Shown here one piece after another: positions 25,601 through 35,200 of a stretch of 64,000 bases of DNA. The stretch is from Aquabacterium sp. (GTDB lineage: Bacteria; Pseudomonadota; Gammaproteobacteria; Burkholderiales; Burkholderiaceae_C): positions 62,001-126,000 of the forward strand of contig JAHFQM010000008.1 of assembly GCA_023266355.1 (NCBI GenBank). Reading direction: 5' to 3'. The translations under genes and the position numbers were made by a program. Each line of letters starts with the position of its first letter. Positions within the stretch are counted from its first letter, which is position 1. The notes below the pieces were generated by a model. That model searched no databases, was not told the DNA's origin, and was given only the letters and a program-made list of their open reading frames with translations.

Positions 25601-25643
25601 ATCGACCGATGAGCTGGGTTCAGTTGTGCATTTATCGACCGAT
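25601..25643. promoter_or_regulatory. Duplicated palindromic element in a divergent promoter region
   Basis: ATCGACCGAT occurs at 25601-25610 and 25634-25643, 33 bp apart start to start (about three helical turns). Each copy is itself a dyad (ATCG-AC-CGAT). A further dyad GTGCA-CCAT-TGCAC lies at 25579-25592. The region separates the haemoglobin operon from the DUF3034 gene and looks like an operator for a dimeric regulator acting on one or both. Confidence 0.5.
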
Positions 25644-25681
25644 ATCACCCTCAACTGAAGACGATCCGACCTGTTCGCACC

Positions 25682-26599
25682 ATGCCTTTCTCCCACCGCG
25701 CCATCATCGCTTTCGCCAGCCATCTTCGCTTCGGGGCAAGCCCCAAAGCCCCTGCGATGGCGCTGGCATGCGCTGCATTGAGCCTGGCACCTGCGGCGTG
25801 GGCGGGGGACCGCATCCTGGCCACATCGGGCGTGTCCCAGGTGGAAGGTGCTGCCGGCGGCGGCCTGGTGCCCTGGGCGGTGGTGGGCGGTCTGGGCAGC
25901 AGCAACCAGATGGGGGCATCGGCCTACGCCACCCACATCCGCACCCAGGGTGGCTACAACCTCAACATCCAGGGTGCGGCGGTGGGCGTGAACGACACCG
26001 TCGAGGTGTCGATGGCGCGCTGGAGCTTCAAGTTCAGCGACACCGTGCCCGGCGAGACGGCGCGGATGAACGTGCTGGGCGCCAAGTGGCGCATCACGGG
26101 CAACGCCCTGTACGACCAGGACACCTGGTGGCCCCAGATCAGCGTGGGCTTGCAGTACAAGGTCAACGAAGATTTCGGTGTGGTGCCCCAGTTGCTGGGC
26201 GCCCTGCGCAACGCCGACACAGACCTCTACATCAGCGCCACCAAGGTCTGGCTGGGGGCGGTGTGGGGGCACAACCTGCTGGTCAATGCGACCCTGCGCG
26301 CCACCCGTGCGAACCAGTTCGGCCTGCTGGGTTTTGGTGGTGACCGCAGCGACAGCCACAGCCTGATGCCCGAGGTCAGTATGGCGGTGCTGCTGCGCGA
26401 CGACCTGGCCGTGGGCGCCGAGTTCCGCGCCAAGCCCGACAAGCTCAGCGCCTTCCGCGAAGAGAACGCCTATGACGCCTTCGTGGCCTGGTTCCCGACC
26501 CGCCATGTCAGCCTGACCGCCGCCTGGCTGGAGCTGGGCAACATCGCCAACAAGCCGGGGCAGCGCAGCCTGTACCTCTCGGCGCAGCTGGCGTACTGA
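25682..26599 (+). CDS. DUF3034 family protein, probable outer-membrane barrel
   Basis: Exported protein of 305 aa resembling DUF3034. A long N-terminal region precedes a signal peptide core (MALACAALSLAPAAWAGD), so translation could also start at Met26 (25757). The mature protein opens with RILATSGVSQVEGAAGGGLVP, and alternating strands such as VEVSMARWSFKF and LYISATKVWLGAVWGHN run to a C-terminal aromatic end, LYLSAQLAY, typical of outer-membrane barrels. The last residue pattern fits Bam recognition. It is divergent from the haemoglobin operon. Function unknown; the shared control region suggests a common physiological theme. Confidence 0.78.
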   Translation: MPFSHRAIIAFASHLRFGASPKAPAMALACAALSLAPAAWAGDRILATSGVSQVEGAAGGGLVPWAVVGGLGSSNQMGASAYATHIRTQGGYNLNIQGAAVGVNDTVEVSMARWSFKFSDTVPGETARMNVLGAKWRITGNALYDQDTWWPQISVGLQYKVNEDFGVVPQLLGALRNADTDLYISATKVWLGAVWGHNLLVNATLRATRANQFGLLGFGGDRSDSHSLMPEVSMAVLLRDDLAVGAEFRAKPDKLSAFREENAYDAFVAWFPTRHVSLTAAWLELGNIANKPGQRSLYLSAQLAY

Positions 26600-26718
26600 G
26601 CACGCTGGCGTTTTTGCGCACTTGGTGCGGCCGACGGGTGTCAACGGGCGCTGGCCTGTGCGACAGTGGGCGCTCCAGGGCTGGTTTGGCAGCCCAGTGA
26701 CCGTCCACACCGTTTCCC

Positions 26719-28284
26719 ATGAGCCCAGACATCCTCACCGTGGCGCAGATGGCCCGCGCCGATGCGACCACCATGGCCCGGGGCACGCCCGGCTTCACCC
26801 TGATGCAAGCGGCGGGCCGCGCGGTGGCCGATGCCATCGTGCAGCGCTGGTCGCCCAGGCCCGTGGCGGTGTTGTGCGGTCCGGGCAACAACGGCGGCGA
26901 TGGCTGGGTGGTGGCGCGGCTGTTGCGCGCGGCAGGCTGGCCTGTGACGGTGGCCAGCCTGGTCCTTCCTGAGGATTTGCATGGCGATGCCGCGCTCGCG
27001 GCACAAGCCTGTCTGGCGGCATGGCCTGGCGTGGGCCAGGGGCCCTTTGGTGGCCCTTCCGGCGATCTTTCTGATGGACAGCCCGGCTGGCAGGCGCTGG
27101 GGCCTCAGGCCCTGCAGGGCGCGGCGCTGGTCGTCGATGCCTTGTTCGGTGCCGGCCTCAGCCGCGCGCTGGACGGCGTGGCGCGCGAGGTGCTGCACCT
27201 GGCCCATGTGCGTGGCCTGCCCATCGTCGCAGTGGACGTGCCCAGCGGCGTCTGGGGCGATGACGGCCAGGCCGACGGCGCCGTGGCCTGCGCCCTGACC
27301 GTCACCTTCTTCCGGCTCAAGCCCGCGCATGCGCTGATGCCGGCGCGTGCTTTGTGCGGCGAGGTGGTGGTGGCTGACATCGGCATCCCCGACTATGTGC
27401 TGCCCGAGCTGAGCGTCCAGACCTGGGACAACCAGCCCGCGCTGTGGCGCAACCAGTGGCCGCAGGTGGATGCCGCCGGCCACAAGTACCACCGTGGCCA
27501 CGCCCTGGTGTGGAGCGGCCCCTTGATGACGGGGGCCGCGCGCTTGTCCGCGTTGGCGGCGGCGCGCGCCGGTGCGGGCCTGACCACGGTCTGCGTGCCG
27601 CAGCAGGCCTGGGCCATCCACGCTGCCGCCTTGACCTGCGTGATGGTGCACCCGGTGGCGGGCGAGGGTGCCACGCAATGGCAGTCTGGCCTGGAGAGCC
27701 TGCTGGAAGACCACCGCCTGAGCGCCGTCCTCATCGGCCCGGGCGCCTTGGGTGGCACGCAGCCCAGTGGCCTCAAGGGGCTGGTGCTGACGGTGCTGGC
27801 CAGCGGCCGGCCCGTGGTGCTGGACGCCGATGCCCTGACCGTGTTTGCCGATGACCCGGCCTTGTTGTTCGCGGCCATTGCCGGCCACAGCCGACCGGTG
27901 GTGCTGACGCCGCACGAGGGTGAATTCGCCCGCCTGTTCCGCGATCCGAGCATCGGCCTGAATGGGGACAAGCTCTCGCGGGCGCGGGCCGCCGCCCGCC
28001 TCAGCGGCGCCGTGGTGCTGCTCAAAGGCGCCGACACCGTGGTGGCCACGCCCGATGGCCGCGCGGCCATCAACCGCCACGCGCCGCCCTGCCTGGCCAC
28101 GGCGGGCGCAGGCGATGTGCTGGCGGGCATGATCCTGGGTTTGCTGGCGCAAGGCATGCCGGCCTGGCAAGCGGCGTGTGCCGCCGTCTGGTTGCATGGG
28201 GAAGCGGCCGCGGCCTTTGGGCCGGGCCTGATCGCCGATGACCTGCCGGGGCTGATCCCGCAGGCTTTGAAGCGCCTGAACTGA
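26719..28284 (+). CDS. nnr: Bifunctional NAD(P)H-hydrate epimerase and ADP-dependent dehydratase
   Basis: Repairs hydrated NADH and NADPH (521 aa). Residues 1-225 form the YjeF N-terminal epimerase domain, with MLQAAGRAVADA-like helix MQAAGRAVADAIVQRW and VLCGPGNNGGDGWVVARLL. Residues 240-515 form the ribokinase-like dehydratase, with VVLTPHEGEFARLF, VLLKGADTVVATPDG and TAGAGDVLAGMILGLLAQG, which provides the ADP and catalytic Asp site. Length agrees with E. coli YjeF. Start ATG 26719 is 119 bases after DUF3034. It ends six bases before the convergent cyclase stop. No sign of damage. Confidence 0.94.
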   Translation: MSPDILTVAQMARADATTMARGTPGFTLMQAAGRAVADAIVQRWSPRPVAVLCGPGNNGGDGWVVARLLRAAGWPVTVASLVLPEDLHGDAALAAQACLAAWPGVGQGPFGGPSGDLSDGQPGWQALGPQALQGAALVVDALFGAGLSRALDGVAREVLHLAHVRGLPIVAVDVPSGVWGDDGQADGAVACALTVTFFRLKPAHALMPARALCGEVVVADIGIPDYVLPELSVQTWDNQPALWRNQWPQVDAAGHKYHRGHALVWSGPLMTGAARLSALAAARAGAGLTTVCVPQQAWAIHAAALTCVMVHPVAGEGATQWQSGLESLLEDHRLSAVLIGPGALGGTQPSGLKGLVLTVLASGRPVVLDADALTVFADDPALLFAAIAGHSRPVVLTPHEGEFARLFRDPSIGLNGDKLSRARAAARLSGAVVLLKGADTVVATPDGRAAINRHAPPCLATAGAGDVLAGMILGLLAQGMPAWQAACAAVWLHGEAAAAFGPGLIADDLPGLIPQALKRLN

Positions 28285-28290
28285 GGCGCC

Positions 28291-30048
28291 TCAGTTGATG
28301 CAGGTGCGGTTCTTGCCCGTGCGCTTGGCTTCGTACAGGCCCACGTCGGCACGCTCCAGCGCGGCCTCGATGGCCTCGCCCAGGCGGTAGCTCGTCACGC
28401 CGGCCGAGAAGGTGATGAAGACCTTCTTGTCCTCGTGCGTGAAGAACTCGGCACTCAGCGTGCGCTGCAGGCGGGTCAGCACCTGCTGGCCTTCCTCGGC
28501 CGGGGTGTCGGGCAGCAGCACGACGAACTCTTCGCCGCCGTAGCGCGCGACCACATCGACCGGGCGCAGGCACTCGCCCACGCGCCGTGCGAGGAACTTC
28601 AAGGCCTCGTCGCCCGTCTGGTGGCCCATCTGGTCGTTGAGCTTCTTGAAGTTGTCCACGTCCAGCAGGCCGATGGCCAGTGACGCGCCCTGGCGGTCCA
28701 CGCGCGCCTGTTCGGCTTCGAAGGCGCGCATCATGCCGCGGCGGTTGGCGATCTGGGTGAGCGGGTCGGTCGAGACCTCGTCGGACAGCTTGCGGATTTC
28801 GTCTTCCAGCGTGCGCACGCGCTCGGTCAAGGCATTGGCCTTGGCGTGTTCGTCGTGCAGGCGCACCTGTGTTTGCGCCACGACCGACTGCACGGCGCGG
28901 CTTTCCTCGACCATCTCGCGCACCACGCCCGTCAGGCTTTCCAGGGAGTCGGCCTGGCCGATGGTGTCGGCGTAGCGGCCCAGGTTGGACTGGAAACGGT
29001 CGGTGGTGCTGCCCAGCTCGCCGATTTCCTGCAGCATCTGGTGGATGAGGTGTTTGAGCGCATCGCGTGCGGCCGCGCGCTCCACCTTGAGCTGCTTCTG
29101 GCGTTCGCGGGCATCGCCCAGCAATTGCTGCACGTGGCGCACACCGCGGTGGTTCAGGCCCGTCTCCAACTGGTGGCGCATGGCTTGGGCCTGGCCTTGC
29201 ACCCAGCTGTCGTCTTCAGAGAGGTCCACCAGGCTGTCGGTCAGCGACTGGCACAGCGTGGTGAGCTGGTCGATGAGGCTGTGGCGGTGCTCGATGACGC
29301 GGCGCGCCTGTTCACAGGCCTGCGTGAGCTCCTGGCGGGCGGCATCCAGGGCTTCGGGCGCCTGTGCTGCTTGGCGGGATGCGGCCAACGCCTTGCGCAG
29401 GGCTTCGCCCGCTTCGGCACCGGAGGCAGGCGCCAGGGGCAGGGCGGCGTGGACGGTGTCGCTCAGTTGCTCGGCCGCATGGGCCGCGTTGGCGGGCCAC
29501 TCGGTGCTGGCTTGGGGCGCCGTGGTCAGCGGTTCAGCCAAGGCGGGCGATGCGGGTGCCGTGGTCGGTGCAGGTGCGGTGGCTTGGGGCGACGCTGGCC
29601 CTGCATCCTGCGGTGCCGGTGATTCGGGCGATTCCGGCGATTCGGCCACATCGTCCATCAAGGTGTTGTCGAGCGTGTCGCTGTCCCAGCTTTGCACGAG
29701 CTGGCTCAGGCGCTGGTGCAGGCGCTGGCCGGAGTTCTTGCTGCCTTCCAGCACGCGCTGCAGGCTGTCCTTCTTGCGGGCGGAGGTCCACTGGCGGCCT
29801 CCGCGCTCGGCGCCGCGCAGGATGCGGCCGATCAGCTTGGACCAGCGCTCGCCTTCTTCCGCCTGGTTGGGTGCCTGGCTGGGCACGGCGACCGCTGGGG
29901 GCGCACTGTCGGCCTCACTGGTGCTGCCCGACTCGGCCTCGTAGGCCTTGCGGAAGTTGTCGGGGGTGGGCTCCAGCCTTTGTTCGGCCAGCCGGCGCAA
30001 GGCGGCTTTGGCCAGGTTGGCCGGTGTGGTCGTCGGGGGCGTGCTCAT
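28291..30048 (-). CDS. Diguanylate cyclase (GGEEF) with long N-terminal region
   Basis: Soluble protein of 585 aa that probably makes c-di-GMP. The C-terminal GGDEF domain (about residues 405-580) has an intact active site, YGGEEFVVLLPDT (bases 28525-28539). An RxxD inhibitory site, RPVD, lies five residues before GGEEF, implying product inhibition. Residues 1-60 (NLAKAALRRLAEQRLEPTPD) and 80-130 are conserved-looking; residues 140-200 are Ala/Pro-rich; residues 210-390 are helical with coiled-coil character and probably mediate dimerisation. No membrane segment or known input domain is evident. It starts three bases after the REC-GGDEF-EAL gene, as the last gene of the operon. Confidence 0.9.
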   Translation of the reverse strand: MSTPPTTTPANLAKAALRRLAEQRLEPTPDNFRKAYEAESGSTSEADSAPPAVAVPSQAPNQAEEGERWSKLIGRILRGAERGGRQWTSARKKDSLQRVLEGSKNSGQRLHQRLSQLVQSWDSDTLDNTLMDDVAESPESPESPAPQDAGPASPQATAPAPTTAPASPALAEPLTTAPQASTEWPANAAHAAEQLSDTVHAALPLAPASGAEAGEALRKALAASRQAAQAPEALDAARQELTQACEQARRVIEHRHSLIDQLTTLCQSLTDSLVDLSEDDSWVQGQAQAMRHQLETGLNHRGVRHVQQLLGDARERQKQLKVERAAARDALKHLIHQMLQEIGELGSTTDRFQSNLGRYADTIGQADSLESLTGVVREMVEESRAVQSVVAQTQVRLHDEHAKANALTERVRTLEDEIRKLSDEVSTDPLTQIANRRGMMRAFEAEQARVDRQGASLAIGLLDVDNFKKLNDQMGHQTGDEALKFLARRVGECLRPVDVVARYGGEEFVVLLPDTPAEEGQQVLTRLQRTLSAEFFTHEDKKVFITFSAGVTSYRLGEAIEAALERADVGLYEAKRTGKNRTCIN

Positions 30049-30051
30049 GGG

Positions 30052-32280
30052 TCAGCGGTGCGCACCCATCATCTTGGGGAGCAGGTCATGCACTGCGGCA
30101 CCGCCCACGGGAGGCTGGGCCAGGCCGGACTGGGTGTCGATCAGCCATTGTTCGACTTGGGATGCGGGCATGGGACGAGCGTACAGGAAGCCCTGGCAGA
30201 TGTGGCAGCCCAGGTTGTAGAGCACTTCCATCTGCGATGCTTTTTCCACGCCTTCGGCGATGACGCGCAGCCCCAGGGCCCGTGCCAGCGCGATGATGGC
30301 CGAGACCACCGCCGAGCTTTGCGGCGTGTCGCCCAGGTCGCGCACGAAAGAGCGATCGATCTTGAGTTCGCTGATCGGCAGCGAGGTCAGGTAGGCCAGC
30401 GACGAGTAGCCGGTGCCAAAGTCGTCGATGGAAATCTCGGTGCCCAGCTGGTTGAGGCGGTGCAGCGAGGGCACGACGCCCTGCAGGTCCTTCATCAGCC
30501 CGGTTTCGGTGATCTCCAGCTCGATGCAGCGGGGCGACACGCCCCGGGCCACGAGGATGGCCTCGATCTTTTCAACGAGGTCGCTTTGCTCGAACAGGCG
30601 CGAAGGCAGGTTGACGGCGATCGAGGCGTCGAAACCGAAGGACTTTTGCCACTCGGCGGCCTGGCGCGCGGCCTCGTCGATGGCCCACAAGCTCATCTGG
30701 TTGATCAGGCCGGTGGCTTCGGCCAGCGGGATGAAGTCACCCGGGGGCACAAGCTGGCCGTTGCGGTTCCAGCGCATCAGCGCTTCGGCGCCGACCATGC
30801 GGTTGGTGCGCACGTCGATCTTGGGCTGGTAGTGCAGCACCAGCTCGTTGCGCTCCAGGGCCTTGTGCAGGGCTGTGTCGAGGTCCAGGCGCACGCGACC
30901 CTTGCTGGCCAGTTGCGGGTCGTGCAGCTGCGCGGTGTTGCGGCCTTGGCTCTTGGCCAGGTCCATGGCCACATCGGCATTGCGCAGCAGGTCGGCCACG
31001 TTCAGGCCATGGGCCGGGAACAAGGCCACGCCCACGCTGGCGGTGATGAAGCATTCCTGGCCGGCCACCATCATGGGTTCGCGCAGCGCGTTGAGCAGCA
31101 CGTGGGCTGTGTCCATGGCCTCGCGCTCGTTGGCCACTTCGGGCAACAGCACGACGAACTCGTCGGCGCCCAGGCGGCCCACGGCTTCCAGGGTGCGGTG
31201 CACGCGCTGGCCGTTCATGTCCACGCTGCCTTCGAGGATCTGTTCGCAGTGGCGCACGCAGCCACGCAGCCGGCGCGACACCTCGATGAGCAACTCGTCG
31301 CCCGCGTGGTGGCCCAGGTTCTCGTTGATGACCTTGAAGCGGTCCAGGCCGACCTGCAACAGGGCCACGCAGTGGTTCAGGCGCTTGGCGTGCTCGATGG
31401 CGCGCTCGCTGCGCCAGAAAATCTGGCGGCGGTTGGGCAGGCCGGTGAGCACGTCGAAGTTGGCGAGGTGCTTGATCTTGTCTTCGGCGACGCGGCGGTC
31501 GGTCACGTCCTGGACGATGCCGGTGTAGCCGATCAGGTTGGCCAGCTCGTTGAACTCCGGCTCGGCCTCGATGTGCAGGATGCGCAGGCGGTTGTCGGAC
31601 AGCTTGACCTGGATGTCGTTGCACAGGATGGTGCCGTGGTCCAGCACCTCGTGGAGGATGCGCAGGAAGCCGCGGCGCTCTTCGGCCGGCATCATGCGGG
31701 CGAAGTCGCGCAGACCCAGCCGGTCGGTGGCACCCAGGCCGAACACGCGCAGGCCTTCGACCGAGAAGGCGATGTCGCCCAGGCCCTTGCGCCAGTCGAA
31801 GCTGCCCATGCGGGCGAGGTCTTGCGCGCGGGCCAGCTTGGATTTGCTGCGTTCCAGCTCGTGGCGGGTGCGCGATGCGCGCAGCAGGTAACGCAATCGG
31901 CCCGACAGCAGGCTCCATTGCGTGCACTTGACGAAGAAGTCGGTGGCGCCGGCCTCGTAGGCGCGGGTGATGGAGGCGTCGTCGTCCAGGCCGGTCAGCA
32001 TCAGCACGGGCACGGACTCGTAGCCCGGCATCTGGCGCAGTTCCTGGCAGGTGGCGAAGCCATCCAGGCCAGGCATGACGGCATCGAGCACGACGACATC
32101 GGGCAGCCAGTCGGCCATCATCTGCAGGGCTTGCTCGCCGGAGCTGGCTTCGGTGATGGCAAAGCCGCGGTCGCGCAGCGCGATCGATGTCAGCAGCAGG
32201 TTGACCTCGTCGTCATCGACCAGCAGCACCCGGGGTTGCTCTTCGTGGTCGTGCGGCGCGATGGCCGAGCCCAGATTCAT
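30052..32280 (-). CDS. Response regulator with PAS, degenerate GGDEF and EAL domains
   Basis: Soluble c-di-GMP regulator of 742 aa. The receiver domain (15-135) has acidic residues D22-D24 and phospho-acceptor D66 in VVVLDAVMPGLDG. A PAS-like region (about 155-270) leads to a GGDEF domain (about 290-460) whose motif is GADEF (bases 31156-31170), probably inactive or only GTP-binding. The EAL domain (480-725) has GAEALMRW, LEITETGLMKD and ISIDDFGTGYSSLAYL, so phosphodiesterase activity is expected. Its ATG overlaps the stop of the hybrid kinase gene (ATGA), making that kinase's Hpt the likely phosphodonor. Confidence 0.9.
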   Translation of the reverse strand: MNLGSAIAPHDHEEQPRVLLVDDDEVNLLLTSIALRDRGFAITEASSGEQALQMMADWLPDVVVLDAVMPGLDGFATCQELRQMPGYESVPVLMLTGLDDDASITRAYEAGATDFFVKCTQWSLLSGRLRYLLRASRTRHELERSKSKLARAQDLARMGSFDWRKGLGDIAFSVEGLRVFGLGATDRLGLRDFARMMPAEERRGFLRILHEVLDHGTILCNDIQVKLSDNRLRILHIEAEPEFNELANLIGYTGIVQDVTDRRVAEDKIKHLANFDVLTGLPNRRQIFWRSERAIEHAKRLNHCVALLQVGLDRFKVINENLGHHAGDELLIEVSRRLRGCVRHCEQILEGSVDMNGQRVHRTLEAVGRLGADEFVVLLPEVANEREAMDTAHVLLNALREPMMVAGQECFITASVGVALFPAHGLNVADLLRNADVAMDLAKSQGRNTAQLHDPQLASKGRVRLDLDTALHKALERNELVLHYQPKIDVRTNRMVGAEALMRWNRNGQLVPPGDFIPLAEATGLINQMSLWAIDEAARQAAEWQKSFGFDASIAVNLPSRLFEQSDLVEKIEAILVARGVSPRCIELEITETGLMKDLQGVVPSLHRLNQLGTEISIDDFGTGYSSLAYLTSLPISELKIDRSFVRDLGDTPQSSAVVSAIIALARALGLRVIAEGVEKASQMEVLYNLGCHICQGFLYARPMPASQVEQWLIDTQSGLAQPPVGGAAVHDLLPKMMGAHR

Positions 32281-35200
32281 CGCTCGGACTCCAGCAACAG
32301 GCGCAGGCCTGCAAGCACCCGCTCGGTTTCGGCGGGGATTTCGCGGATGCGATCGCTCAAGTCTTCACCAGTTTGACGCCTGATCATGGTCTCGATTTCG
32401 GCACACAGTTGTGACAACTTGAGTGCGCCGATGCTGGCCGAGGAAGACTTGAGTGTATGCGCGACATGCACGATCGCGGCGGTGTCATTGACGTTGAAAG
32501 CATCCTCCAATTGGGGCAGCAGCCTGCCCACGGAGGTTTCGAAGGCCTTGCCCACGCGCTCGAAGAGGCGGTTGTCGCCGCGCGGGTCGAGTTCGCGCAG
32601 GCGCCGCAGGGCTTCGGCGTCGAAGATGTTGTCCGGGTGGGTGGCGCTGGCAAGGGCCACCTTGGCATCGAAGGCGAAGTTCGTGGCCGCTGGTGCTGTC
32701 GGTGCAGCCGCGGGCTCGGGCGCATGCGAGGCGGCGCTTGCGTGTGCCGGTGCTGGTGCCGTTGCTGCGGCGACCGGCGGCTCAGGCGCGGTGAACGGAG
32801 GAGGCAGGGGCGCCAGGGTCAAGCCAGAGGCGCTGTTGCTTGTGGCTGCGATGACGGGGGCGGAGGCGGGTGAGGCCTGGGGCGCCAGTGGCGACATCGG
32901 CGCCTCGCTCAACGGCCGAGGCACGTCCAGCAGGCCCATGGGCACGGTGATGGGCTCGTTCAGGTCGCCCGGGTCGTCGGTGGCGGGCGTGGACGCGGGT
33001 GTGGCAGGCGCCTGGGGCGGCACAGGCGCATGGGCGCTTGGGGCTTCGGTCGCCACCACGTCTTCGGCAGGTGCGCCGGTGTCCACGAAGTCGGTCGGCA
33101 GGCCTTCGGCTTGCGTGTGCTCGATCAGCACCTTGAGCAACTGGCTCTGGCGGAAGGGCTTGGAGAGGTAGTCGTCGAAACCCACGCTCAGGAAGCGCTG
33201 CTCGTCGCCTTCCAGGGCGTTGGCGGTCACGGCGATCACCGGGGTGTCCGACGGGGTCAGGAACGTGAAGCGGTTGTTCGAGCCGCGGCGGAACCAGCTC
33301 AGGGCCTCGACGCCGTCCATGCCGGGCATCTGGATGTCCATGAGCACCAGGTCGAAGCGCTGCTCGCCCAGGCGGCGCAGGCCTTCGAGGGCCGAGGAGG
33401 CCACGCGGACCTCGCAGCCCAGGCGCTTGAGCATCTGGCTGCAGACTTCCTGGTTGACCGGGTTGTCTTCCACCACGAGCACGGCCTTGTTGAGGCGCGG
33501 CACTTCCTGGAGGTGGTCGCCGCCCAGCTCGGCCGAGATGCCCAGGATGGCCTGGCGCAGTTCGGCCTTGCGCAGCGGCTTGGGCACGAAGCGCTGGAAG
33601 CCGACGTCCTGTGCGCGCTTGACGTCGTCCGGTGAGGACACCGACGACAGCAGCACCATCTTGAGGTGGCGGTAGCGCCCGCTGCTGCGCAGGGCCTCGG
33701 CCAGGCCTAGGCCGTCCAGCTCGGGCATGTTCATGTCCACCAGGGCGAGGTCGAAGTCGGCGTCCTGGGTGGGGTGGGCCATCAGGATGGCCAGGGCTTC
33801 GCGGCCATTGGCGGCCTGTGTCACGTTCATGCCCCAGGCATTGAGCATGTTCTCGATGACGGTGCGGTTGGTGTCGTTGTCATCGACCACCAGCACGTTG
33901 AAGGAAGGCATCTTGGGCTCTTCCAGCATGGCCATGTCGATCTGGGTGTCGCCCACGCGCACGGGCACGCGGAAAACGAACTCCGAGCCCACGCCGGGGG
34001 CGCTGTGCGCCTCGATGCGACCGCCCATCAGCTCCACCAGCTGCTTGGAAATCGCCAGGCCCAGGCCGGTGCCGCCGTAGCGGCGCGCCATGCCCACATT
34101 GGCCTGCACGAAGGCGCTGAACAGGCGCGGGATGACGTCGCTGGGGATGCCGATGCCGGTGTCGCGCACCATGAACTCCAGCTCCACCGGCGCGTGCAGG
34201 TCGGCCTCGTTGGCGATGACGTTGCCGCCGAGGGCGCGGCGGATGTCCACCACCACTTCGCCATGCTCGGTGAACTTGATGGCGTTGGCCACCAGGTTGG
34301 TGAGGATCTGGCGCAGGCGCAGCGGGTCGCCATGGATGACGCTGGGCAGGCCGGGTTGCTCGCGGAAGCTCAGCTCTAGGCCCTTTTCGTGGGCGCGCGG
34401 TGCCATCAGCTCCAGGGTGTCTTCGACCAGGGTGCGCAGCACGAAGTCGCTGTTGGCCAGCTCCAGCTTGCCGGCCTCGATCTTGGCGAAGTCCAGGATG
34501 TCGTTGATGATTTCCAGCAGGCTCTCACCCGAGCGGTACACGGCTTGGGCGAAACGGCGCTGCTTGTCGTTCAGTGGCGTGCCCAGCAGCAGCTCGGTCA
34601 TGCCCAGGATGCCGTTCATGGGCGTGCGGATTTCGTGGCTCATGTTGGCCATGAACTGGCTCTTGGCCTGGCTGGCGGCCTCGGCCATGTCGCGGGCACG
34701 TTGCAGCTCCAGGGCCTGGCCGTGGTCGTCGGTGACGTCCGACACCAGGCCGTAGATGCGGGCCTGGCCGTCGGGCAGGTGGCGTGTGCGGGTGCGGTGG
34801 CGAACCCAGCGCAGGCCCTTGCCCGGCACTTGCATGCGCAGCAGGGTGTCGGTGGGCTGGCCAGCGTGTTCCAGGGCCTCTTGCTCTGCCAGTGCCTCGG
34901 CGTCCTCGGGCACGATCAGGGCGCGCACGCTGCCCGGCTTGGCCACGATGTCGTCGCCCGTCATGCCCAGCAGGTCATGGGTGCGAGGGCTCAGGTAGAT
35001 GAAGCTGGCGCGGTCTTCGGTGGACACATAGACGGCGTCGTCCATGGATTCGACCAACTCGCGGAAGCGGCGCTCGGACTCTTCCAGGTCGGCGCGGGCC
35101 TGGCGCGATGCCGTGATGTCGCGCACCAGCGAAATCAGCAGGCGAGGGCGGCCATTGCTGTGGCGCAGCGCGAAGTGCCGTGCGTTGACGAAGCGCTCAC

